Shown here in pieces: positions 41,960 to 50,194 of a stretch of 64,000 nucleotides of DNA. The notes below the pieces were generated by a model that saw nothing but the letters and a program-made list of their open reading frames with translations, was not told the DNA's origin and made no database searches. The DNA comes from Lachnoclostridium sp. UBA2905 (GTDB taxonomy: Bacteria; Bacillota; Clostridia; Lachnospirales; Lachnospiraceae). Each line of letters opens with the position of its first letter. The stretch's first letter is position 1. The DNA is taken from NCBI GenBank assembly GCA_002349525.1, contig DEDL01000035.1, forward strand, positions 40,256 to 104,255, given 5' to 3'. The translations under genes were made by a program, and so were the position numbers.

Positions 41960-42907
41960 ATGAGCAGTAAGATTACCATTATTGGAGCTGGAAGCGTAGG
42001 AGCTACAATAGCCTACAATTTATCATTAGGTGATATTGCATCAGAGATTGTTCTTATCGACATTAACAAACAGAAGGTTCAGGGCGAGGTTATGGATATC
42101 GCTCAGGGAACATGTTTCCGTGATCCTTTATCAATTGTTGCAGGGGAATATGAGGATGCTAAGGGATCTGACATCGTTATTATCACATCAGGTATGGCAC
42201 GTAAACCGGGTCAGACACGTTTAGAGCTTACACAGACTAACGTTAATATTATTAAATCAATTACACCTGAGATTGTTAAAGCAGCACCGGATGCGTTATA
42301 TATTATCGTAAGTAATCCGGTTGACGTATTAACATATGTATTTACTAAGATTTCAGGACTTCCTGAGAAGCAGATCATTGGTTCAGGTACAATTCTTGAT
42401 ACTGCACGTCTTAAATATGGTATTTCAGAGCATTTTGGAGTTGCTCAGAGAAATATTCATGCATATGTATTCGGTGAGCATGGAGATTCATCATATGTAC
42501 CTTGGAGCAATGCTTATGTATCAGGCGTACATGTAGATGAGTATTATGAGATCATGAAGAAGCTTGGAAAAGATGTTAAGGCAATCGATAAAGATGCAAT
42601 GGAAGAGTATGTTCACAAATCAGGCGGACAGATCATCGCTAATAAGGGAGCTACATTCTATGCAGTTGCAACATCAGTTTGTGAGCTTTGTTCAAGACTT
42701 GCATCAGCTTACGATTCAATCGTAACAGTTTCATCAATGATGCATGGAGAATATGGTATTGACGATGTATGTCTTAGTACACTTTCACTTGTAGGACCTA
42801 ACGGAATCCAGGGTAAGGTACCTACACGTCTTACAGAGGATGAAATCGCAAAACTTCAGAAGAGTGCACAGACACTTAAGGACGTTATTGCACAGGTAGA
42901 AATCTGA
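41960..42907 (+). CDS. ldh: L-lactate dehydrogenase
   Basis: It reduces pyruvate to L-lactate with NADH and so regenerates NAD+ in fermentation. The 315-residue protein has the Rossmann motif IGAGSVGATIAY, the mobile loop ARKPGQTRLEL with the catalytic and coenzyme Arg residues, VSNPVDVLTYV, and the catalytic His174 in FGEHGDSSYVPWS. Gln in the GQTR loop marks a lactate rather than a malate enzyme. The ATG has AAGGAG upstream; an in-frame ATG 14 codons earlier is rejected. Codons are those of highly expressed genes. It lies 96 bases before hdrB in the same direction, so lactate and fumarate sinks for NADH sit side by side. Confidence 0.95.
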   Translation: MSSKITIIGAGSVGATIAYNLSLGDIASEIVLIDINKQKVQGEVMDIAQGTCFRDPLSIVAGEYEDAKGSDIVIITSGMARKPGQTRLELTQTNVNIIKSITPEIVKAAPDALYIIVSNPVDVLTYVFTKISGLPEKQIIGSGTILDTARLKYGISEHFGVAQRNIHAYVFGEHGDSSYVPWSNAYVSGVHVDEYYEIMKKLGKDVKAIDKDAMEEYVHKSGGQIIANKGATFYAVATSVCELCSRLASAYDSIVTVSSMMHGEYGIDDVCLSTLSLVGPNGIQGKVPTRLTEDEIAKLQKSAQTLKDVIAQVEI

Positions 42908-43003
42908 TAAAACATAATGTATAATACATGAGCATATAAAGTGTATATACAATAATGTCAAATTGAATATAACATGTAACAAATTTAAGAAAGGATAAAT
43001 GTC

Positions 43004-43801
43004 ATGAAGTACAGCTACTATCCGGGGTGTACCCTGAAAAACAAGGCAAAAGATCTGGATGCATATGCCAGAGCTAGTGCCAGGGCATTGGGATTTGAAC
43101 TGGAAGAGATTGAAAACTGGCAGTGCTGCGGTGGTGTATATCCACTTGGCAGTGATGAGATTGCCAGCAAGCTTTCTTCAGTACGTGCCCTTAATGAGGC
43201 CAAAGAAAAAGGCCAGGATCTGGTTACTTTATGTTCAGCATGTCATCACGTTATCAAACGTGTCAATGATGATATGAAGAATGTAGAGGATATCCGCACC
43301 AAAGCTAACAATTATATGCAGCTTGATGAGCCATATGCAGGCGAAACAAAAGTACTTCATTTTCTTGAAGTGCTTCGTGATGAGATTGGTTTCGACAAGC
43401 TTAAAGAGAAGGTTGTTAATCCACTTACAGGCAAGAAGATTGGAGCATATTATGGATGTCTCTTACTTCGTCCTGGAAAAATTCTTGAGTTTGATAACCC
43501 AGAGAATCCAAAGATTCTTGAGGATTTCATTCGTGCAATAGGTGCTGAACCTGTTATATATCCATACAGAAATGAGTGCTGTGGAGGATATATCTCACTT
43601 AAAGAAAAGGATATGGCTAAGAACATGTGCAACAATATTGTTGACAGTGCAGACGGATTTGGTGCCGAGATGCTTATTACAGCCTGTCCACTTTGCATGT
43701 ATAACCTCAAGAAGAGTACAGATGAGAAGCTTCCTGTTAAGTACTTTACAGAACTTCTTGCTGAGGCTCTTGGTGTTAAAGAGGAGGTGGATAAGGCATG
43801 A
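43004..43801 (+). CDS. hdrB: HdrB-type heterodisulfide reductase subunit
   Basis: A 265-residue cytosolic protein with two CCG domains. In methanogen HdrB these bind the noncubane [4Fe-4S] clusters that reduce a disulfide. Both sets of cysteines are complete: Cys9, Cys41-Cys42, Cys77 and Cys80 in the first half (YPGC, QCCGG, CSAC), and YYGC, ECCGG and CPLC in the second. AAGGA precedes the start. It overlaps hdrC by four bases. This bacterium makes no coenzyme M or B as far as the window shows, so the electron acceptor must differ; with frdAB in the same operon, FrdB or a protein disulfide is the likely partner. Confidence 0.93.
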   Translation: MKYSYYPGCTLKNKAKDLDAYARASARALGFELEEIENWQCCGGVYPLGSDEIASKLSSVRALNEAKEKGQDLVTLCSACHHVIKRVNDDMKNVEDIRTKANNYMQLDEPYAGETKVLHFLEVLRDEIGFDKLKEKVVNPLTGKKIGAYYGCLLLRPGKILEFDNPENPKILEDFIRAIGAEPVIYPYRNECCGGYISLKEKDMAKNMCNNIVDSADGFGAEMLITACPLCMYNLKKSTDEKLPVKYFTELLAEALGVKEEVDKA

Positions 43802-44187
43802 GTATAGTTAACAGTCAGGCTGATAAGATTAAAGAGATAAGTGGATCTAATCCATTAAAGTGTATGAAATGTGGAAAATGCTCAGCGTCATGTCCATCTT
43901 TTAATGAAATGGATATTAAACCACACCAGTTTGTATCCTACGTACAGAATGAAGATATTCAGTCACTGGTTGAGTCAAAGTCACTTTGGAAATGTCTTTC
44001 ATGCTTTGCATGTATTGAACGTTGCCCAAGAAATGTACAGCCAGGTAAGCTGATTGATGCCGCAAGACAGATTGTTGTTCGTCAGAAGGGTCAGGATTAC
44101 CTGAAAGCTGACGAGATTCCGGAACTCATTGATCCGGAGACACCACAGCAGTTACTTGTTAGTGCATTTAGAAGATACAGGAGGTAA
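43798..44187 (+). CDS. hdrC: HdrC-type iron-sulfur subunit
   Basis: A 129-residue electron carrier with two [4Fe-4S] motifs, CMKCGKCSASCP and CLSCFACIERCP, in the spacing of HdrC. It passes electrons from HdrA to HdrB. There is no membrane segment, so the complex is soluble. It overlaps hdrB by four bases and is followed by hdrA after five bases. Confidence 0.93.
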   Translation: MSIVNSQADKIKEISGSNPLKCMKCGKCSASCPSFNEMDIKPHQFVSYVQNEDIQSLVESKSLWKCLSCFACIERCPRNVQPGKLIDAARQIVVRQKGQDYLKADEIPELIDPETPQQLLVSAFRRYRR

Positions 44188-44192
44188 GCCGG

Positions 44193-46181
44193 ATGCAAAG
44201 GATAGGAGTATTTGTCTGCCATTGTGGTTCAAATATCGCTGCAACAGTAGACGTTAAAAAAGTTGCCGAGTGGGCCCTTAAGGAGCCGGGCGTTGTCCAT
44301 GCTGAAGATTACCCTTATATGTGTTCAGAAGCAGGACAGTCAAAAATTCAGGCAGCAATCAAAGAAAAGAATCTTACAGGTGTTGTTGTCTGTTCATGTT
44401 CACCACGTATGCATGAGACCACATTCAGAGAAGCAGCTGAGCGTGCTGGAATCAACCCATACATGGTAGAGATAGCAAACATTCGTGAGCATTGTTCATG
44501 GATTCATAAAGATATGGAAGAAGCAACAAAGAAGGCAGTTATCCTTATGAGAGCTGCAGTTGCTAAAGTTAATCTTAATACACCACTTAAGCCAGGTGAG
44601 AGCCGTGTTACAAAGCGTGCCCTTGTTATTGGTGGTGGTATTGCAGGTATCCAGACAGCACTTGATATCGCTGAAGCAGGATACAAGGTAGATATCGTTG
44701 AGAAGACACCTAGTATCGGTGGAAGAATGTCACAGCTTGACAAGACATTCCCTACTCTCGACTGTTCAGCATGTATCCTTACACCTAAGATGGTTGAGGT
44801 TAACAAGCATGAGAACGTTAATATCTACACATACAGTGAAGTTGAAAAGGTATCAGGTTTCGTTGGAGACTTTACAGTAGATATTCGTAAGAAAGCAAGA
44901 AGCGTTGATATGGATAAGTGTACAGGTTGTGGAGTATGCCAGGAAAAATGTCCTTCAAAGAAGACTCCAAGTGAATTCAACCGTGCACTCAATACAAGAA
45001 CAGCTATTTACACACCATTTGCACAGGCTATTCCTAATGTACCTGTTATTGACCGTGAAGCATGTATCAAGTTCAAAACAGGAAAATGTGGAATCTGTGA
45101 AAAGGTTTGTCAGGCTGGTGCTATTAAGTACGATCAGGAAGATGAGATCATTACAGAGAAGTATGGTGCAATCGTAGTTGCAACAGGATTTGATATGATC
45201 AAACTTGATAACTATGATGAGTATGCATACTCACAGAGTAAGGATGTTATTACATCACTTGAGCTTGAGCGTATTATGAATGCCGCAGGACCTACAAAGG
45301 GACATCTTGAGAGACTTTCTGATGGAAAAGCTCCTAAAGAGATGGTATTTATCCAGTGTGTAGGAAGCCGTTGCTCAGATGACAGAGGAAAGAGCTACTG
45401 CTCAAAGATCTGTTGTATGTATACTGCAAAACATGCAATGCTTATTCGTGATAAGTATCCGGATGTTAACGTTACAGTATTCTATATAGATGTTCGTACT
45501 CCAGGTAAAAACTTTGATGAGTTCTACCGCAGAGCTGTTGAAGATTACGGAGTTAATTATATCAAGGGTCAGGTAGGAAAGGTTATACCTCAGCCAGACG
45601 GAAAACTTCTGGTTCGTGGTGTGGATCTTATTGATAACAAGCAGATTCTTAAAGAGGCTGATATGGTTGTTCTTGCAGCTGCAATTGAGCCTAATAAGGA
45701 TGTAAGAAAGATCGCTACTATGCTGACTGCAAGTATTGATACTAACAATTTCCTGACAGAGGCTCATGCAAAGCTTCGTCCTGTAGAGTCACCTACAGCA
45801 GGTATTTTCCTGTCAGGAGTATGCCAGGGACCAAAAGATATTCCGGAAACTGTTTCACAGGCCGGTGCTGCTGCTGTTAAAGCAATTGGACTTTTGGCAA
45901 AAGATAAACTGATGACTAATCCTTGTACAGCAAAACCTGATGAACTTATGTGTAATGGATGTTCACAGTGTGCTAATGTCTGCCCATATGGAGCTATATC
46001 ATATGAGGTTAAAGAGATTAATGATCATGGTGTACGTGAGACACGTCGTGTTGCAAGTGTAAACAGCGCATTGTGTCAGGGATGTGGAGCTTGTACAGTA
46101 ACATGTCCATCAGGTGCTATGGACCTGCAGGGATTCTCAAACAGACAGATTCTGGCGGAGGTAGATGCAATATGTCGATAG
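44193..46181 (+). CDS. hdrA: HdrA-type electron-bifurcating flavoprotein
   Basis: A 662-residue FAD iron-sulfur protein; in MvhADG-HdrABC the HdrA flavin splits electron pairs between ferredoxin and the disulfide side. The N-terminal domain (VCHCGSNIAATVD, VVVCSCSPRMHE) binds an extra cluster. The FAD domain starts VIGGGIAGIQTALDIAEAGY and has VEKTPSIGGRMSQLDKTFPT. Inserted ferredoxin motifs CTGCGVCQEKCP and CGICEKVCQAG follow, and two C-terminal motifs, CNGCSQCANVCPYGA and CQGCGACTVTCPSGA, form the exit to ferredoxin. Length and order match full-length HdrA. CAGGAGG precedes the start. It overlaps mvhD by ten bases. Bifurcation is inferred from family and gene context. Confidence 0.94.
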   Translation: MQRIGVFVCHCGSNIAATVDVKKVAEWALKEPGVVHAEDYPYMCSEAGQSKIQAAIKEKNLTGVVVCSCSPRMHETTFREAAERAGINPYMVEIANIREHCSWIHKDMEEATKKAVILMRAAVAKVNLNTPLKPGESRVTKRALVIGGGIAGIQTALDIAEAGYKVDIVEKTPSIGGRMSQLDKTFPTLDCSACILTPKMVEVNKHENVNIYTYSEVEKVSGFVGDFTVDIRKKARSVDMDKCTGCGVCQEKCPSKKTPSEFNRALNTRTAIYTPFAQAIPNVPVIDREACIKFKTGKCGICEKVCQAGAIKYDQEDEIITEKYGAIVVATGFDMIKLDNYDEYAYSQSKDVITSLELERIMNAAGPTKGHLERLSDGKAPKEMVFIQCVGSRCSDDRGKSYCSKICCMYTAKHAMLIRDKYPDVNVTVFYIDVRTPGKNFDEFYRRAVEDYGVNYIKGQVGKVIPQPDGKLLVRGVDLIDNKQILKEADMVVLAAAIEPNKDVRKIATMLTASIDTNNFLTEAHAKLRPVESPTAGIFLSGVCQGPKDIPETVSQAGAAAVKAIGLLAKDKLMTNPCTAKPDELMCNGCSQCANVCPYGAISYEVKEINDHGVRETRRVASVNSALCQGCGACTVTCPSGAMDLQGFSNRQILAEVDAICR

Positions 46182-46615
46182 AAGCAAATGAAGAATTCAA
46201 ACCGAAGATTGTAGCATTCTGCTGTAACTGGTGCAGCTACGCAGGTGCTGACCTTGCAGGAAGCAGCCGTCTTGGCTATCCTGCAGACGTAAAAATTATC
46301 CGTGTGCCATGCTCCTGTCGTGTTAATCCAATGTTTATTCTTCGTGCATTTGAAAAGGGTGCAGATGGAGTAATCTTATGTGGATGCCATCCTGGAGACT
46401 GTCACTATAGTACAGGTAATTTCTACGCAAGAAGACGTATGACAATGCTGTTCTCAATGCTTGATTATATAGGTGTTGAAAATGGACGTACCCGTGTTGA
46501 ATGGGTATCAGCAGCTGAGGGTGTTAAGTTCTCAACAACAATGAACGAGTTTGTTGAGAAAATCCACTCACTTGGTAAAAATGTAAGATTGGGGGATTTA
46601 AGATGCAGGAATTAA
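46172..46615 (+). CDS. mvhD: MvhD/FlxD-type [2Fe-2S] subunit
   Basis: A 147-residue protein that carries electrons from the NADH- or hydrogen-oxidising module to HdrA. It has the five family cysteines: FCCNWCSYAGADLAG, RVPCSCRVNP, and GVILCGCHPGDCHYSTGN. The start is the ATG at 46172, inside the end of hdrA with GGAGG upstream; longer readings lie within hdrA. It overlaps the next gene by 13 bases. In Desulfovibrio the equivalent protein is FlxD. Confidence 0.93.
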   Translation: MSIEANEEFKPKIVAFCCNWCSYAGADLAGSSRLGYPADVKIIRVPCSCRVNPMFILRAFEKGADGVILCGCHPGDCHYSTGNFYARRRMTMLFSMLDYIGVENGRTRVEWVSAAEGVKFSTTMNEFVEKIHSLGKNVRLGDLRCRN

Positions 46616-47577
46616 TCGCAAGAGCAAAAGAATTGCTGGCTGATGGAACTGTAGCCCGTGTAATCGGATGGAAAGCCGGGGACCTGCCTTATAATCCTGA
46701 ACCAGCTTATTTTGAAAAAGAAGAAGATTTTGATGATTTCGTATACAACAGCTTTTGTGGAGCTAACTTAAGTAAGCTTATGATCGAAGCATGCAAGCTT
46801 GAAGGAAAGACACTTGTATGTCTTAAGCCATGTGACACATACAGCTTTAACCAGCTTCTCACAGAGCATCGTGTTGACCGTGATAAAGCATATATCATCG
46901 GTGTAGGATGTAAGGGTAAGCTTGATATAGAAAGAATCAAAAAACAGGGTATCAAGGGAATTAAGTCAATCAAAGGCGCTGAGATAACAGATGATGCCGA
47001 GACACTTACAATTGATACACTTTATGGTGAAAAGACATGTGCATTTAAGGATGCTATGCTTGAAAGATGCCATGTTTGTAAAGGAAAAGAACACAAAATC
47101 TACGATGAGATAATCGGAGAGTCAAAGGATACTAAAGATGCTGAGCGTTTTGCTGAGGTTGAGAAAATTGAAGCAATGTCTCCAGAAGAAAAATTCGCTT
47201 TCTTCCAGAAAGAGCTTAGCAAATGTATCAGATGTAATGCCTGTAGAAATGCATGTCCTGCATGTAGCTGCCGTAAGTGCGTATTTGACAGCACTAAGTT
47301 TGACAGCCAGCAGAAGGCTAATGTGGATTCATTTGAAGAGAAGATGTTCCATATTATAAGAGCTTTCCACGTAGCAGGAAGATGTACAGACTGTGGCGAG
47401 TGCAGCCGTGTATGTCCACAGGGTATACCACTTCATCTGTTTAACCGTAAGTTCATTAAGGATATTGATGAATTATATGGAGAATATCAGGCAGGAGAAG
47501 AAGTTGTTGAAAGAGGACCACTTACAAGCTATACATTTGAAGATGCTGAGCCTGGTATTGTGGCAGAAAGGGGATAA
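46603..47577 (+). CDS. flxC: FlxC-like iron-sulfur protein
   Basis: A 324-residue cytosolic protein. The N-terminal part (1-190) resembles FrhB-type electron-transfer domains, with LVCLKPCDTYSFNQLL and AYIIGVGCKGKLDIE, and has extra cysteines in CHVCKGKEHK. The C-terminal part carries two ferredoxin clusters: CIRCNACRNACPACSCRKC near residue 210 and CTDCGECSRVCPQG near 265. The combination matches a subunit of Flx-type NADH-linked modules beside Hdr. Whether it corresponds to FlxC or FlxB of Desulfovibrio is uncertain; I use FlxC by size and position. It lies between mvhD and the next gene with overlaps or gaps of a few bases. Confidence 0.75.
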   Translation: MQELIARAKELLADGTVARVIGWKAGDLPYNPEPAYFEKEEDFDDFVYNSFCGANLSKLMIEACKLEGKTLVCLKPCDTYSFNQLLTEHRVDRDKAYIIGVGCKGKLDIERIKKQGIKGIKSIKGAEITDDAETLTIDTLYGEKTCAFKDAMLERCHVCKGKEHKIYDEIIGESKDTKDAERFAEVEKIEAMSPEEKFAFFQKELSKCIRCNACRNACPACSCRKCVFDSTKFDSQQKANVDSFEEKMFHIIRAFHVAGRCTDCGECSRVCPQGIPLHLFNRKFIKDIDELYGEYQAGEEVVERGPLTSYTFEDAEPGIVAERG

Positions 47578-47580
47578 TGT

Positions 47581-48630
47581 ATGTATAAGATAGCTATGGA
47601 CAATCTTTCGGCATTATTCCAGAAGATAGCCGAAAGCAATGAACTTTACCTTCCAATCGAAAACTGCGGACAGGTAAATTATGGAGTATGGTCAGAGGAT
47701 GCTGATGTTAACATTGAAGCTCTTAAGACAGTTAAATCTCCAAAAGATGCTTTCTTCCCACAGAGTGAAAACCTTTACAGATGTGATAAGGAAGAGAAGA
47801 AAATCTCAATTACTCCTGCACAGTTAAAGGATCAGAACTTTGTTGTATTTGGTATGAAGGCATGTGATATTCAGGGTGTTGAAGTACTTGATAAGGTATT
47901 CCTCTCAGATCCTGTTGATACATTCTATGCTGCAAGAAGAGAGCATGGAACAATAGTTGCACTTGCATGTAATGAGCCTGAAGAAACATGCTTCTGTAAG
48001 GTATTTGGCATTGACTGTTCAGATCCTAAGGCAGATGTTGCTACATGGATTGTTGATGGAGAACTTTGCTGGAAGGCGCTTACTGAGAAGGGTGAAGCTC
48101 TTACAGATGCAGTTAAGGACCTCCTTACAGATGATTCGGCCGCAGATGCAAAGGTTGAAGAGAAGAAAGCCGAGATAAAAGATATAGTAGAAAAACTTCC
48201 ATATATGGGTCTTTCATTAGAAGGATGGGGAAGTGAAGTAGTTGATGAAAAATTCGACGAAAGATTCAATTCTCCTGTATGGAATGATCTTTATAAGCCA
48301 TGTCTTGCATGTGGTACATGTACATTTGTATGTCCAACATGTCAGTGCTATGATATCAAAGATTATGACACAGGACATGGTGTAGAACGTTATCGTTGCT
48401 GGGATTCATGTATGTACTCTGATTTCACAATGATGGCTCATGGTAACAACCGTAACAGCCAGATGCAGAGATTCCGTCAGAGATTCATGCATAAGCTTGT
48501 TTATTATCCAATTAATAACGATGGAATGTATTCATGTGTTGGATGTGGACGTTGCGTAGAGAAATGTCCTCAGTCACTTAACATCGTTAAGGTTATAAAA
48601 GCATTTGAGAATCAGGGAGGTGAAAAGTAA
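47581..48630 (+). CDS. flxB: FlxB-like iron-sulfur protein (sulfhydrogenase beta type)
   Basis: A 349-residue protein like the beta subunit of sulfhydrogenases and the FlxB-type proteins. The N-terminal half has FVVFGMKACDIQGVEVLDKVF and CNEPEETCFCKVFGIDC, a possible metal site. The C-terminal half has CLACGTCTFVCPTCQCYD and SCVGCGRCVEKCPQSLNI, each binding [4Fe-4S]. VERYRCWDSCMYSDFTMMAHGNNR is a hallmark of this family. It probably wires the flavin subunit FlxA to FlxC and MvhD. A linker of about 25 charged residues near 185 is variable. It overlaps flxA by one base. Confidence 0.78.
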   Translation: MYKIAMDNLSALFQKIAESNELYLPIENCGQVNYGVWSEDADVNIEALKTVKSPKDAFFPQSENLYRCDKEEKKISITPAQLKDQNFVVFGMKACDIQGVEVLDKVFLSDPVDTFYAARREHGTIVALACNEPEETCFCKVFGIDCSDPKADVATWIVDGELCWKALTEKGEALTDAVKDLLTDDSAADAKVEEKKAEIKDIVEKLPYMGLSLEGWGSEVVDEKFDERFNSPVWNDLYKPCLACGTCTFVCPTCQCYDIKDYDTGHGVERYRCWDSCMYSDFTMMAHGNNRNSQMQRFRQRFMHKLVYYPINNDGMYSCVGCGRCVEKCPQSLNIVKVIKAFENQGGEK

Positions 48631-49484
48631 TGGGTGAATGTACTTGTCACGAGAATTATAATTTGGATACTTTGATTCCAAAGGTAGGAATTATTACAGA
48701 CATTCGTGAAGAAACACCTGACGTTAAGACATTTCGTGTAAATGCTCCTGAAGGTGGAAAGCTTTTCGAGCATATGCCAGGTCAGTGTGCAATGATTTGT
48801 GCACCTGGTATCAGTGAAGGAATGTTCTCAATTACTTCATCACCTACTAACAAAGAATTCCAGGAATTCAGTATTAAGAGATGTGGAATGCTTACTGAGT
48901 ATTTACACAGCCTTGAAGTAGGAGATGAGATTACAGTTCGTGGACCTTATGGAAATCATTTCCCGGTAGAAAGCGAACTTAAGGGAAAAGACCTTTTATT
49001 CATCGCCGGTGGAATTGGTCTTGCACCACTTCGTTCTGTTATTAACTATGTATTAGATAACAGAGATGATTATGGAACAGTTGACATCGTATATGGTTCA
49101 CGTTCAGCTGATGATCTCGTACAGCTTAAAGAGATCCAGGAAGTATGGATGAATGCCAAAGATGTTAATGTATATCTTACAATCGACCGTGAACAGGAAG
49201 GTTGGGACGGACATGTAGGATTCGTACCTAACTACGTTAAGGAAATCGGTTTTGATACAAACAAGACAGCTCTTCTTTGTGGACCTCCAATCATGATCAA
49301 GTTCGTACTTGCAGGTCTTAAGGAATTAGGATTTGGTGATGAGCAGATCTACACAACATTAGAGCTTAGAATGAAATGTGGCATTGGAAAATGTGGACGT
49401 TGTAATGTTGGTTCAAAATATGTTTGCAAGGATGGCCCTGTATTCCGTTTTGACCAATTAGACAAACTTCCTAGCGAATACTAA
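48630..49484 (+). CDS. flxA: FlxA-like NAD(P)H-oxidising flavoprotein
   Basis: A 284-residue protein of the ferredoxin-NADP reductase fold, related to the gamma subunit of sulfhydrogenase and to PyrK. The FAD domain (20-110) has the PGQCAMICAPGISEGMFSITS segment that binds the isoalloxazine, and the NAD domain has LLFIAGGIGLAPLRSVINYV and ALLCGPPIMIKFVL. The C-terminus carries a [2Fe-2S] motif, CGIGKCGRCNVGSKYVCKDG. It is the likely entry point for NADH electrons into the Flx-Hdr complex. The residues that separate NADH from NADPH preference were not assessed. Confidence 0.88.
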   Translation: MGECTCHENYNLDTLIPKVGIITDIREETPDVKTFRVNAPEGGKLFEHMPGQCAMICAPGISEGMFSITSSPTNKEFQEFSIKRCGMLTEYLHSLEVGDEITVRGPYGNHFPVESELKGKDLLFIAGGIGLAPLRSVINYVLDNRDDYGTVDIVYGSRSADDLVQLKEIQEVWMNAKDVNVYLTIDREQEGWDGHVGFVPNYVKEIGFDTNKTALLCGPPIMIKFVLAGLKELGFGDEQIYTTLELRMKCGIGKCGRCNVGSKYVCKDGPVFRFDQLDKLPSEY

Positions 49485-49494
49485 AGGAAAGGAT

Positions 49495-50181
49495 ATGGTA
49501 CCAAACATGGAAAATATGGTAAACGTATATTTTTACGGTAAGAAGTACACTGTACCTGCAGAGCTTACAATCATGACAGCTATGGAATATGCCGGATACA
49601 CTCTCAAAAGAGGTTGTGGATGCCGTCATGGTTTCTGTGGAGCATGTGCTACAATTTATAGAATTAAGGGTGATAACGAACTTAAGACATGTCTTGCATG
49701 TCAGACTCAGGTTCAGGAAGGTATGTATGTAGCAAGCATTCCATTCTACCCAACAGATAAGAGAATCTATGATATCAATGAACTTAAACCATCACAGCAG
49801 GTTATGATGGAACTTTATCCAGAAATTTACAGCTGTATTGGATGTAATGCCTGTACAAAATCATGTACACAGAGCCTTAATGTTATGCAGTATATTGCAT
49901 ATGCACAGAGAGGTGAATTTGAGAAGTGTGCTGAGGAATCATTTGACTGCGTAAGCTGTGGAGTATGTTCAACAAGATGTCCTGCTGGAATTTCACATCC
50001 AATGGTTGGATTACTTGCAAGACGTCTCACAGGTAAGTATATTGCTCCAGAAGCTAAGCATCTTACAGAGCGTGTAGCAGAGATTAATGAAGGAAAATTC
50101 GACGATCTTATCGAGCAGGTTATGCAGAAGCCAATCGCAGAGATGCAGGAACTTTACAATGCGAGAGAGATTGAGAAATAG
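49495..50181 (+). CDS. FrdB-like iron-sulfur protein with three clusters
   Basis: A 228-residue protein. The N-terminal plant-type [2Fe-2S] domain has GCGCRHGFCGACATIY and a final Cys in CLACQTQ. The C-terminal part has two ferredoxin motifs, CIGCNACTKSCTQS near residue 115 and CVSCGVCSTRCPAG near 155. Canonical FrdB carries [2Fe-2S], [4Fe-4S] and [3Fe-4S]; here the last motif keeps all four cysteines, so a [4Fe-4S] is expected instead. It lacks the CCG domain that methanogen TfrB has at its C-terminus; that function is supplied by the separate hdrB. It lies 13 bases before frdA and is its obvious electron donor. Confidence 0.85.
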   Translation: MVPNMENMVNVYFYGKKYTVPAELTIMTAMEYAGYTLKRGCGCRHGFCGACATIYRIKGDNELKTCLACQTQVQEGMYVASIPFYPTDKRIYDINELKPSQQVMMELYPEIYSCIGCNACTKSCTQSLNVMQYIAYAQRGEFEKCAEESFDCVSCGVCSTRCPAGISHPMVGLLARRLTGKYIAPEAKHLTERVAEINEGKFDDLIEQVMQKPIAEMQELYNAREIEK

Positions 50182-50194
50182 GAGGGAAGATTTT

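Noticed and set aside
43004..46615. Methanogen-type heterodisulfide reductase function
   Set aside because: The names come from homology only. Nothing in the window suggests coenzyme M or B, and the host is clearly a Firmicute, so CoM-S-S-CoB is not a credible substrate.
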